From the NCBI GenBank assembly GCA_018260285.1, contig JAGLBH010000013.1, positions 11,509 through 20,759 on the forward strand: a DNA stretch of 9,251 nt, in the 5' to 3' direction. Below the pieces are notes generated by a model. That model had not been told where the DNA came from. It was given only the letters and a program-made list of their open reading frames with translations, and did not search any database. Positions 1 to 6,630 of this stretch are shown here, in pieces; position 1 is the first letter of the stretch, and the number at the start of each line of letters is the position of its first letter. Both the position numbers and the translations under genes were made by a program. Source of the DNA: Arthrobacter sp. Lineage in GTDB: Bacteria; Actinomycetota; Actinomycetes; Actinomycetales; Micrococcaceae.

Positions 1-35
1 CCATTTCCTCCGCGCCTCGGGCGGTGCGCTCGTGA
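1..35 (+). CDS. C-terminal tail of an upstream gene (partial, unidentified)
   Basis: Reading from base 3, the frame encodes ISSAPRAVRS and stops with TGA at 33-35. That stop overlaps the GTG start of the next gene as GTGA, the same 4-nt coupling seen at other junctions in this window. This makes a real upstream gene end plausible, but ten residues do not identify it. In mycobacteria the orthologous hemolysin-like pair Rv1842c/Rv1841c follows guaB1 (Rv1843c), so a GuaB-like protein is a guess from synteny only. Confidence 0.3.
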   Translation, partial: ISSAPRAVRS

Positions 36-1366
36 ACGAGTGGCTCATGATCGGCATCGGCCTCGTCCTTGTGGCGGGGACCGGCTTCTTCGTCGCCGTC
101 GAGTTCGCGCTCGTCGCCATGGACCAGGCAGCCGTCCGCCGGGCGATCGCTGCGGGGGACACGGCTGTCGAGCCTCTGCTGACGTGCCTGAAGTCCCTGT
201 CCACGCAGCTGTCCAGCTGCCAGCTGGGCATCACGATCACCACCCTGCTCACGGGCTACTTCTTCGAGCCCGGGATGTCTGCGGTGCTCGGAGGCCTCAT
301 CGCCGGTCTGCCCCTCAGCGAGCCGGTGCTCCGGGCGATGAGCTTCGTCGTCTCCCTCACCGTGGCCACGGTCATCTCGATGATTCTCGGCGAGCTCGTC
401 CCGAAGAACCTCTCGATCGCCCGCTCGTTCGAGGTGGGCAAGCGCCTGGCCCCCGCCCAGCTCGCCTTCACGGCGGTCTTCAAGCCCCTCATCCTCGTGA
501 TGAACGCCACGGCCAACCGGGCGCTGGGCGCCATGGGCATCGAGGCCAAGGAGGAGCTCTCAAGCGCCCGCACCCCGCAGGAGCTGCAGTCGATGGTCCG
601 CCACTCGGCCGAGGCGGGCACGCTCGACGAGGAGACGGCCACCTTCATCTCTCGGACTCTGTCCTTCTCGGACAGGGTCGCCGCAGACGTCATGACACCG
701 CGCGTGCGCCTTGAGACGATCGACCAGGACGCCACCCTCGAGGACGTCATCGCCACCGCGCGCCGCACCGGGTACTCCCGCTTCCCGATCATCGGGGACT
801 CCGCCGACGAGGTCCTCGGCGTCGTCCACGTGAAAAAGGCCGTGCAGGTTCCCCGGGAGCGCCGCGCGGAGCTGCCCGCCATGGCCATCCGGCAGGATGT
901 GGTCATCGTGCCCGAGACGGTCGAGCTGGACGAGCTGCTCACCCAGCTGCGCCAGTCCAATCTCCAGTTCGCGCTCGTTCAGGACGAGTACGGGGGAACC
1001 GCCGGCGCGCTGACGCTGGAGGACCTCGTCGAGGAGATCGTGGGCGAGGTGGCCGACGAGCACGACCGGATCAAGCCCGGCGTGCTCCAGTCCGTCCGCG
1101 GCGACTGGTATTTCCCCGGCATCATGCGGCCGGACGAGATCTCCGCCCAGATCCCCGTGCTCGCGATCCCCGTGGACGGCGCATACGAGACCGTCGGCGG
1201 GTTCATCATGAAGGAGCTCGGCCGCGTGCCCCAGGCCGGTGACCGCGTCGAGCTCGACGCGGGCGTCCTCACCGTCGAGCGCATGGACGGGCGTCGAGTC
1301 GACCGCGTCCGCTTCGAGCACATTCCCCAGAACGACGAGAACGACGACGACGGAGCGGCCGCATGA
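32..1366 (+). CDS. CNNM/CorC-family membrane protein (hemolysin-like; DUF21-CBS-CBS-CorC_HlyC)
   Basis: Integral membrane protein of the CNNM/CorC family, linked to divalent cation (Mg2+/Co2+) efflux or homeostasis; the name 'hemolysin' is historical. The 444 residues hold an N-terminal DUF21 membrane domain at about 1-190, with hydrophobic segments near 5-30, 64-95 and 103-120 and the hallmark GELVPKN at 120-126. A cytoplasmic CBS pair follows at about 215-340 (SRFPI at 249-253, DEYGGTAGALTLEDL at 318-332). A CorC_HlyC domain lies at about 350-430, with the typical ETVGGFI and LGRVPQAGD stretches. The acidic tail NDENDDD is low complexity. The GTG start has no strong Shine-Dalgarno but overlaps the preceding stop as GTGA, consistent with translational coupling. 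Its stop overlaps the next gene's start as ATGA. Length and layout match mycobacterial Rv1842c. Ion specificity cannot be read from the sequence. Confidence 0.93.
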   Translation: MNEWLMIGIGLVLVAGTGFFVAVEFALVAMDQAAVRRAIAAGDTAVEPLLTCLKSLSTQLSSCQLGITITTLLTGYFFEPGMSAVLGGLIAGLPLSEPVLRAMSFVVSLTVATVISMILGELVPKNLSIARSFEVGKRLAPAQLAFTAVFKPLILVMNATANRALGAMGIEAKEELSSARTPQELQSMVRHSAEAGTLDEETATFISRTLSFSDRVAADVMTPRVRLETIDQDATLEDVIATARRTGYSRFPIIGDSADEVLGVVHVKKAVQVPRERRAELPAMAIRQDVVIVPETVELDELLTQLRQSNLQFALVQDEYGGTAGALTLEDLVEEIVGEVADEHDRIKPGVLQSVRGDWYFPGIMRPDEISAQIPVLAIPVDGAYETVGGFIMKELGRVPQAGDRVELDAGVLTVERMDGRRVDRVRFEHIPQNDENDDDGAAA

Positions 1367-2412
1367 GTGACCTCGCAGGAATCATCTGGCTGGTTGTTCT
1401 GCTCGCCGGGAACGCGTTCTTCGTCGCGAGCGAGTTCGCGCTCATGTCCGCACGCCGATCCCAGATTGAGCCGCTGGCCCAGGCGGGCAGCCCCCGCGCC
1501 AAGACGACGCTCTACGCGATGGAGCACGTCTCCCTCATGCTCGCGTGCGCGCAGTTCGGCATCACCGTGTGCTCGCTGCTCATCCTCCTCGTGGCAGAGC
1601 CCTCGATCCACCACCTTCTGGCGGCCCCGCTGGGGCTCGTCGGCCTGCCGGAGTCGGCCTCTGGTCCCATCGCCCTCGTGGTCACGATCGTCATCGTCAC
1701 GCTGCTCCACGTGATCGTCGGAGAGATGATCCCGAAGAACATCGCCGTCTCCGTGGCAGACCGGCTCGTCCTCTTCCTTGCCCCCGCCCTCGTGGCGATG
1801 GCTCGCGCCATCAACCCGATCATCTCGTTCCTCAACGTGACGTCCAACGGGATCCTCAGGGTGCTGGGCGTGGAGCCCAAGGACGAGGTCGCCTCCACCT
1901 TCACGAAGGAGGAGCTCGCCACGATCGTCGAGGAGAGCCGCACGGAGGGGCTCGTCGAGGACGATGCGGGCGTCATCACCTCAGCGCTCGAGTTCTCCGC
2001 GCTCAAGGCCTCGGCCGTCATGGTTCCCCTGAGCGAGCTGAGGACCGTGGAGGTCGGGTGCACGCCGCACGAGTTCGAGGCGGCGGTCCGCGAGACGGGC
2101 TTCTCGCGCTTCGCGGTCACCGAGGGGGGAGAGCTCACCGGCTACCTCCACCTCAAGGACATCATGGGCATCAGCGAGCTCCACTACGACTACCCGATCT
2201 CGGAGAACCGCATCCGCTCCATGGCCAACATCGGCCAGGACGATGAGATCGAGGACGCCTTGAGCCGCATGCAGAAGACGGGCGCCCACATGGCCCGCGT
2301 CCTCACAGAGGACCGCCAGACCGTGGGCGTCGTCTTCCTCGAGGACGTCATCGAGGAGCTCGTCGGCGAGATCCACGACGCCACCCAGGCGGGAGCCCGG
2401 CGCTCGCGCTGA
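1363..2412 (+). CDS. CNNM/CorC-family membrane protein, short form without CorC_HlyC domain
   Basis: Second member of the tandem pair, 349 residues. The DUF21 membrane domain spans about 1-185, with hydrophobic segments near 5-28, 57-80 and 102-120, and GEMIPKN at 120-126 at the same place as GELVPKN in its partner. A CBS pair lies at about 215-340 (GFSRFAV at 246-252, GVVFLEDVIEELVGEI at 322-337). The protein ends directly after the second CBS motif, so the C-terminal CorC_HlyC domain of the upstream protein is absent. No frameshift or remnant of that domain is visible, so this is a natural short form, as in mycobacterial Rv1841c (about 345 residues). The ATG overlaps the upstream stop, with GGAG at 1352-1355 seven bases before it. 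The pair probably forms a heteromeric membrane complex; that is inference. Confidence 0.92.
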   Translation: MSDLAGIIWLVVLLAGNAFFVASEFALMSARRSQIEPLAQAGSPRAKTTLYAMEHVSLMLACAQFGITVCSLLILLVAEPSIHHLLAAPLGLVGLPESASGPIALVVTIVIVTLLHVIVGEMIPKNIAVSVADRLVLFLAPALVAMARAINPIISFLNVTSNGILRVLGVEPKDEVASTFTKEELATIVEESRTEGLVEDDAGVITSALEFSALKASAVMVPLSELRTVEVGCTPHEFEAAVRETGFSRFAVTEGGELTGYLHLKDIMGISELHYDYPISENRIRSMANIGQDDEIEDALSRMQKTGAHMARVLTEDRQTVGVVFLEDVIEELVGEIHDATQAGARRSR

Positions 2413-2427
2413 TCGCTCCGGCTTCGG

Positions 2428-2466
2428 CGAGGAGAGCCTCGGCGTTGCGCGGAAGGGCCATTGCCC
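2428..2466 (+). terminator. Two weak hairpins after the CNNM pair (possible terminator)
   Basis: Just after the stop of the second CNNM gene, CGAGG (2428-2432) and CCTCG (2437-2441) can form a 5-bp stem with loop AGAG. GGGC (2455-2458) and GCCC (2463-2466) can form a 4-bp stem. Neither is followed by a T-run, so intrinsic termination is only a possibility, and the second hairpin lies inside the candidate promoter of the next operon. Confidence 0.2.
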
Positions 2467-2473
2467 GTAGGGT
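2445..2473 (+). promoter_or_regulatory. Candidate sigma-A promoter of the zinc-uptake operon
   Basis: TTGCGC at 2445-2450 resembles a -35 element. A 17-nt spacer separates it from TAGGGT at 2468-2473, which fits the actinobacterial TANNNT -10 pattern. The predicted transcription start is near 2480, inside the adjacent Zur-like operator, which is the usual geometry for repression. No start site is known; this is pattern and spacing only. Confidence 0.5.
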
Positions 2474-2500
2474 GATTATTGAAAATCATTCCTGATAATG
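2473..2500 (+). promoter_or_regulatory. Putative Zur operator
   Basis: A 28-bp AT-rich island (7 G or C of 28) in otherwise very GC-rich DNA. It contains TGAAAATCATT at 2480-2490, identical to the left part of the mycobacterial Zur box TGAAAATCATTTTCA, though the right half here (CCTG) diverges. It also contains a dyad TGATTATTGAAAATCA (2473-2488) with perfect TGATT/AATCA arms, and TTATTG/TGATAA arms flanking the core. It lies immediately downstream of the candidate -10 and upstream of zinc ABC transporter genes, with a Fur-family regulator encoded at the far end of the cluster. Binding by that regulator is inferred. Confidence 0.65.
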
Positions 2501-2533
2501 AGCAGTTCACCTCGAAAGGCCCTCCGCATCTCC

Positions 2534-3529
2534 ATGTCGCCCCTTGCTCCTCGCCGCCCGTTCACCCAGCCGACTGTCAGCCTCACGCCGGATGCCGCGG
2601 TGAGCCGCCGCCGTTTCGGCGGCCTCGTACTCGGCGGCGCGACGGGACTGGCACTCATGCTCACAGGGTGCGGCTCGGACCAGAAGGCCTCCGGGACGGG
2701 CGGCGCGGGCGGGGCGGGAAGGCCCGTCGTCGTCGCCTCCACGGAGGTGTACGGGGAGGTCGCCCGGAAGGTTGCGGGGGATCTCGCTGAGGTGACGGTC
2801 ATCATTCCTGCGGCGCAGGACCCCCACTCGTACGAGAGCTCGGCGAAGGACAAGCTCGCGGTGGCGAAGGCGGACATCGTCCTGGTCAACGGCGGGGGCT
2901 ACGACGCTTTCCTCTCGGATCTCGCCAAGGGATCAGGGAAGGAGGACGCCGTTCTCGACGCAGCGGCCCTCGCCACGCTCCCCGATCCGCACCCGGGGGA
3001 GCCGAACGAGCACATCTGGTACAGCCCCGCCGCCATGGCCACGGTCGCCCAGGCCGTGGAGAAGGCCCTGGCGAAGAAGGATCCGGGCCACGCCGCAGAC
3101 TACGCCCGTGGGCGCCAGGCTTTCGAGGCGTCGCTCGCCAAGCTGACCCAGCGCGTGGCGACCCTCAAGAAGAGCGCCTCCGGGAAGTTCGCCCTCATGA
3201 CGGAACCCGTGCCGGGCCACCTCTTCGCGGCACTCGGGCTCAAGGATGCCACCGACCCCCGGCTCCTCGCGGCGGTCGAGGAGGACGCGGACATCCCGCC
3301 CCTCGTCCTCTCTGAAACCCGTGCCCAGCTGCAGAAGAAGTCCGTGGCTCTCCTGGCAGACAACCCCCAGACGGCCTCGCCCCAGACGAAGCAGCTCGCG
3401 GATGCCGCCAAGGCGGCAGGGGTTCCTGTGGTCTCCCTCTCCGAGACGATGCCTGCCGGGCAGGACTACATCTCGTGGATGAGCAGCAACCTGGACAGCG
3501 TGGAGAAGGCCCTGTCTCATGCCGGATAG
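2534..3529 (+). CDS. znuA: Zinc ABC transporter substrate-binding lipoprotein (ZnuA/AztC-like)
   Basis: Extracytoplasmic metal-binding component (cluster A-I family) that captures Zn2+ and delivers it to the permease encoded two genes downstream. From ATG 2534 the protein has 331 residues. The N-terminus carries SRRRF (24-28), which fits the twin-arginine pattern, then a hydrophobic stretch and lipobox LTGC with Cys46 as lipid anchor, followed by a Gly/Ser-rich linker. Likely metal ligands are His98 (DPHSYE), His160 (NEHIWYSP) and His229 (PGHLFAALGL), perhaps with Asp311 near QDYISWM. The loop before His160 is short and not His-rich, unlike E. coli ZnuA and more like AztC. An in-frame ATG at 2498 would add 12 residues, but it lies inside the putative Zur operator, has no ribosome site and may lie too close to the transcription start. 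ATG 2534 has GAAAGG at 2514-2519, spaced rather long. Manganese specificity is the main alternative; the operator and neighbouring Zur favour zinc. Confidence 0.87.
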   Translation: MSPLAPRRPFTQPTVSLTPDAAVSRRRFGGLVLGGATGLALMLTGCGSDQKASGTGGAGGAGRPVVVASTEVYGEVARKVAGDLAEVTVIIPAAQDPHSYESSAKDKLAVAKADIVLVNGGGYDAFLSDLAKGSGKEDAVLDAAALATLPDPHPGEPNEHIWYSPAAMATVAQAVEKALAKKDPGHAADYARGRQAFEASLAKLTQRVATLKKSASGKFALMTEPVPGHLFAALGLKDATDPRLLAAVEEDADIPPLVLSETRAQLQKKSVALLADNPQTASPQTKQLADAAKAAGVPVVSLSETMPAGQDYISWMSSNLDSVEKALSHAG

Positions 3530-4337
3530 CAGCGCATCCCCGACCGAGGCGCCCGTTCTCGAGGTGGAGGAGGCGGGCCTCTCCTTCGGACCCCGGAGTC
3601 TCTGGACTGGTCTTAACCTCACCGTGCAGCCGGGCGAATTCATCGCCGTGCTCGGCGCCAACGGAACGGGCAAGACCTCCCTCCTGCGCGCCATCCTGGG
3701 GCTGCAGCCCCTCACCGCCGGCGCTGTGCGCGTCTGCGGAGAGCCGGCCACGCGGGGCAACCGCCGGATCGGCTACATTCCCCAGCAGCGTCTGTTCCCC
3801 CCGGAGACCCCCCTGCGGGGCAGGGATCTCGTGGGCCTTGGCGTGGACGGCCACCGCTTCGGCCTCGCCCTGAGCGGCAGGGCGCGACGGCGCCGCGTGG
3901 ATGAGCTGCTGGAGCAGGTTGGCGCTTCAGCCTGTGCGGACAAGCCCCTGGGCCTGCTCTCCGGCGGGGAGCAGCAGCGCCTGCGGGCCGCCCAGGCCCT
4001 GGCGTCCGATCCCTCGCTTCTCCTGTGCGATGAGCCGCTGCTCAGCCTCGACATGGCCCACCAGCAGGCGGTCAGCGCCCTCATCAACGAGCAGACTGAG
4101 CGGGGCTGCGCCGTCGTCTTCGTGACGCACGAGATCAACCCGATCATCGAGCATGTGGACCGTGTGCTCTACCTCGCGGAGGGGGCCTTCACGATCGGCG
4201 CGCCGGACGAGGTGCTCCGCAGCGAGGTGCTCACCCGCCTCTACGGAAGCCCGGTGGACGTGGTCCGCGTGGGCCAGCGCATTATCGTGGCCGGGGCGCA
4301 CGACGCGCCGCACCATGTGGAAGAAGGCCGCCTGTGA
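3519..4337 (+). CDS. znuC: Zinc ABC transporter ATP-binding protein (ZnuC/AztA-like)
   Basis: Cytoplasmic ATPase that powers the metal importer. All nucleotide-binding motifs are present in the 272 residues: Walker A GANGTGKT (46-53), Q-loop glutamines in YIPQQ (86-90), signature LLSGGEQQR (146-154), Walker B LLLCDEP (167-173), D-loop SLD (176-178) and H-loop His204 in VFVTHE. The start codon lies 11 nt inside the end of the substrate-binding gene, with AAGG at 3506-3509 nine bases upstream. The stop overlaps the permease start, so the three genes should be translated together. The last 20 residues hold three histidines (HDAPHH, 261-266); whether they matter is unknown. Family-level confidence is very high. 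The zinc assignment rests on context. Confidence 0.93.
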   Translation: MPDSSASPTEAPVLEVEEAGLSFGPRSLWTGLNLTVQPGEFIAVLGANGTGKTSLLRAILGLQPLTAGAVRVCGEPATRGNRRIGYIPQQRLFPPETPLRGRDLVGLGVDGHRFGLALSGRARRRRVDELLEQVGASACADKPLGLLSGGEQQRLRAAQALASDPSLLLCDEPLLSLDMAHQQAVSALINEQTERGCAVVFVTHEINPIIEHVDRVLYLAEGAFTIGAPDEVLRSEVLTRLYGSPVDVVRVGQRIIVAGAHDAPHHVEEGRL

Positions 4338-5155
4338 GTCTCAGTGACGTGATCTCCTTCGAGAACTACGGGGAGCTCCTCGCCCTCCTCTGGCCGTCGG
4401 TCGTGGCAGGGGCCGTCCTCGGCGTCGTCGGGGGCGTCGTGGGCGTCTTCGTCGTCGCCCGGAACCTCTCGTTCGCGGTCCACGGAATTGCGGAGCTCTC
4501 CTTCGCCGGCGCCGCCTTCGCCCTGCTCATGGGGATCGACGTGGTCACGGGGTCTCTCGCGGGGTCTGTCCTGGCGGCCCTGCTCATTGGGGCGATGGGC
4601 GTGCGCGCCCACGAGAGGAATTCCGTCATCGGGGTGCTCATGCCGTTCGGCCTGGGCCTCGGCATTCTCTTCCTCTCGCTCTACAAGGGGCGCAGCGGCA
4701 ACAAGTTCAGCCTGCTCACGGGGCAGATCGTCTCCGTGGACGCGGCTCAGCTGACGGCCATGGTTCTGGGCGCCGCGGCCGTGCTCACGGCGCTGGCACT
4801 CATGTGGCGGCCGCTCATGTTCGCCTCGACGGATCCGGATGTGGCCGCAGCCCGGGGTGTGCCCGTGCGGGCACTCTCGATGGCGTTCATGCTCGTGCTG
4901 GGGGTGGCCGTGGCTCTCTCCATCCATGTGGTCGGTGCGCTGCTCGTGCTGGCCCTGCTGGTCACGCCCGCCGCAGCCGCGTCGCTCGTGGCCAGCCGGC
5001 CGGCCGTCGTCGTGCTCCTGTCCGTGGCCTTCGCGCTCGCGAGCGTCGTCGGGGGAATGCTTCTGGCCTTGGGGTCGTCGGTGCCGATCAGCCCCTTCGT
5101 CACGACGATCTCGTTCGCGATCTACCTCGTGTGCCGACTCGTCAGGAAGCGTTAG
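4334..5155 (+). CDS. znuB: Zinc ABC transporter permease (ABC-3 family, ZnuB/AztB-like)
   Basis: Integral membrane channel of the metal importer, 273 residues, normal for the ABC-3 family. Hydrophobic segments at about 15-42, 48-70, 75-90, 98-116, 133-157, 180-210, 213-240 and 245-268 suggest eight or so membrane helices. The family-typical stretch FAVHGIAELSFAGAA (47-61) and the conserved GALLVLALLVTPAAAA (202-217) are visible. It starts with GTG, overlapping the ATPase stop as GTGA, with a good ribosome site AAGAAGG at 4321-4327. Its last 14 nt overlap the end of the convergent regulator gene. No further transporter gene follows, so the importer is complete as one binding protein, one ATPase and one permease (probably dimeric). 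Confidence 0.93.
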   Translation: MSLSDVISFENYGELLALLWPSVVAGAVLGVVGGVVGVFVVARNLSFAVHGIAELSFAGAAFALLMGIDVVTGSLAGSVLAALLIGAMGVRAHERNSVIGVLMPFGLGLGILFLSLYKGRSGNKFSLLTGQIVSVDAAQLTAMVLGAAAVLTALALMWRPLMFASTDPDVAAARGVPVRALSMAFMLVLGVAVALSIHVVGALLVLALLVTPAAAASLVASRPAVVVLLSVAFALASVVGGMLLALGSSVPISPFVTTISFAIYLVCRLVRKR

Positions 5156-5549
5156 CGGAGCAGTCCTCGCATGTGCCGAAGATCTCCATGGTGTGCCGCA
5201 CGCGGGTGAACCCGTGGGCACGGGCGGATTCCTCGACGAGCCGCTCCACTTCGGGGGTCTGGATCTCCACAGCCTTGCCGCAGGACTCGCACACGAGGTG
5301 ATGGTGGTGGTCTGCCGTTGCGCACGCCCGGTAGACGGCCTCCCCGTCGGCCCGGCGGATCGAGTCGGCTCGGCCCTCGTCCGTGAGCTGCGTGAGCACG
5401 CGGTACACCGTGGCCAGGGAGATCTTCGTGCCATCGTCCGTGAGCTGACGGTGCAGGTCCTGCGCCGAGATGAAGTCGGGGAGCGCCCCGAGCGCCGCCG
5501 AAACCGCCAGCTGCTGCCGCGTTGTCCTCTGCCCCGTGTTGACTGCCAT
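5142..5549 (-). CDS. zur: Fur-family transcriptional regulator, probably zinc uptake regulator Zur
   Basis: Metal-sensing DNA-binding repressor, 135 residues, normal for Fur/Zur. The winged-helix domain spans about 1-78, with recognition-helix sequence ISLATVYRVLTQL (43-55). The metal/dimerization domain contains HHHHLVCESCGK (81-92) and a C-terminal CEDC. Cys87/Cys90 and Cys127/Cys130 form the structural zinc site, and histidines 81-84, Glu95 and His119 are candidates for the sensory site. It lies tail-to-tail with the zinc-import operon and overlaps it by 14 nt, and a Zur-like box sits in that operon's promoter, so Zur is favoured over Fur, PerR or Nur. The gene is 43 bp downstream of the Cds1-like gene on the same strand and could be co-transcribed with it or use its own weak promoter. 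No Zur-like box is visible before zur itself. Confidence 0.9.
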   Translation of the reverse strand: MAVNTGQRTTRQQLAVSAALGALPDFISAQDLHRQLTDDGTKISLATVYRVLTQLTDEGRADSIRRADGEAVYRACATADHHHHLVCESCGKAVEIQTPEVERLVEESARAHGFTRVRHTMEIFGTCEDCSANAS

Positions 5550-5556
5550 GCGATCC

Positions 5557-5562
5557 AGCCTA
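5557..5562 (-). promoter_or_regulatory. Possible -10 element giving a leaderless zur transcript
   Basis: On the minus strand TAGGCT (fits TANNNT) lies exactly 7 nt before the zur ATG, and no Shine-Dalgarno precedes that start. This spacing would place the transcription start at or next to the ATG, as in leaderless actinobacterial mRNAs. No convincing -35 is visible, so this is weak. Confidence 0.3.
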
Positions 5563-5569
5563 GCGAACC

Positions 5570-5587
5570 CGCGCCGCTCGAGGCGCG
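5570..5587 (-). terminator. Small GC-rich hairpin between the Cds1-like gene and zur
   Basis: CGCGCC (5570-5575) and GGCGCG (5582-5587) are perfect inverted repeats around a 6-nt loop, starting 6 bp after the stop of the Cds1-like gene. No T-run follows on the minus strand, so it may be an attenuating or processing hairpin, or chance in GC-rich DNA. Confidence 0.2.
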
Positions 5588-5592
5588 AGACC

Positions 5593-6630
5593 TCAGCCGA
5601 GGTGGGGGTAGCGATCCGCCGAGTCGCAGGCCAGGGTTGCGATGACCCCGGTCTGCCCCGCGGCCCTCATGCGGTCGGCGAGCCGCAGCACTCCCGCGTA
5701 GTTGGTCCCGGTGGAGGGACCGGCCTCGATTCCGAACTGGCTGGCCACCTCCGCGCGGCGCTCCATGGACTCGGCATCCGGGATGCGGAACATCTCGTCG
5801 ACGACGGTGGGCACGAAGCTCGGCTCCACCCGGGCCCGGCCGATGCCCTCGATGCGGGAGGGGCGGATGCTGCGGGCGTCGTCGTCGATCTCCCGCCCGT
5901 GAAGCGCCGCCCACGCGGGGTAGAAGGCCGAGCCCTCCGGGTCGACGACGGCGAGCCGGCTCCGCGAGCCGCAGTAGCGAATGTGGCGCCCGATCGTCGC
6001 GCTCGTTCCGCCCGTGCCCGCCCCCACGACGATCCAGTCGGGGCAGTCCCCGGTCCTCTCGCGCGCCTGGCTCAGGAGCTCCTCGGCGAGGTTGTGGTTG
6101 GATCGCCAGTCGGTGGCGCGTTCAGCGTTGGTGAACTGGTCGATGTAGTAGCCGCCCTGCTCCTCCGCGAGCCTGGCCGAGACGGCGTAGACGCTTGTGG
6201 CGTCCTCGACGAGCTCGCAGCGGGCCCCGAGGGACTCGACGAGGCGGACCTTCTCAGGACTCGTGGACTGGGCCATGACGGCGACGAAGTCCAGGCCGAG
6301 CTCCCGGCAGTAGTAGGCCTCGGAGATGGCGGTGGAGCCGGACGAGGCCTCGATGATGGGCGTGTTCCGGGTGATGCGCCCGTTGACGAGGCCGTTGATG
6401 AGGAGGGAGCGGGCCAGCCGGTGCTTGAGGCTGCCCGTGGGGTGAGCGGACTCGTCCTTGACGAGCAGGTCGATGCCGGGGTGGTCCGGCAGGGAGAAGC
6501 GGTGCATGGGGGTGGCCTCTGCGGTGTCCGCATCTCTGCGGAGGTAGGCCAGAGCCTCCCGGACGAACGCCCGGTCGTCCGGGCAAGTGCCTGCCGAGCC
6601 GCTGTCTGCTGCCTTCTCATCCGTGGTCAT
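5593..6630 (-). CDS. cds1: PLP-dependent cysteine synthase-family protein, Cds1-like L-cysteine desulfhydrase
   Basis: Cytoplasmic fold-type II PLP enzyme. It most resembles mycobacterial Cds1 (Rv3684), which degrades L-cysteine to H2S, pyruvate and ammonia. In its 345 residues the PLP lysine is Lys69 within KDESAHPTGSLKHRLARSL (58-76). The substrate loop EASSGST is at 94-100, the family-specific DQFTNAERATDWR at 164-176, the phosphate-binding GAGTGGTSAT at 203-212, PSRIEGIGRARVEPSF at 257-272, and the PLP-ring region GPSTGTN at 304-310. These blocks separate it from ordinary CysK. The C-terminus stops at CDSADRYPHLG, whereas relatives usually continue about 10-20 residues past DRY with a Tyr/Asp/Trp-rich tail, so this is a short variant. 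It starts from ATG 6630, divergent from the alcohol dehydrogenase, with zur 43 bp downstream. Cysteine synthase or another beta-replacement activity remains possible; family membership is certain. Confidence 0.88.
   Translation of the reverse strand: MTTDEKAADSGSAGTCPDDRAFVREALAYLRRDADTAEATPMHRFSLPDHPGIDLLVKDESAHPTGSLKHRLARSLLINGLVNGRITRNTPIIEASSGSTAISEAYYCRELGLDFVAVMAQSTSPEKVRLVESLGARCELVEDATSVYAVSARLAEEQGGYYIDQFTNAERATDWRSNHNLAEELLSQARERTGDCPDWIVVGAGTGGTSATIGRHIRYCGSRSRLAVVDPEGSAFYPAWAALHGREIDDDARSIRPSRIEGIGRARVEPSFVPTVVDEMFRIPDAESMERRAEVASQFGIEAGPSTGTNYAGVLRLADRMRAAGQTGVIATLACDSADRYPHLG

Noticed and set aside
1325..1366. Asp/Asn-rich repeat at the end of the first CNNM gene (GACGA repeats)
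   Set aside because: A short acidic low-complexity tail; such tails are common and no tandem-repeat expansion or second function is evident.
2498..2533. ATG at 2498 as the start of the substrate-binding protein
   Set aside because: Kept only as an alternative: it lies in the putative Zur operator and lacks a ribosome site. The residues it adds are not needed for the signal peptide.
4241..5914. Very long minus-strand open frame (about 557 codons) across the importer and regulator genes
   Set aside because: It is antisense to the well-identified ATPase and permease and out of frame with zur. Its translation is low-complexity Arg/Gly/His/Glu-rich, typical of shadow frames in GC-rich DNA.
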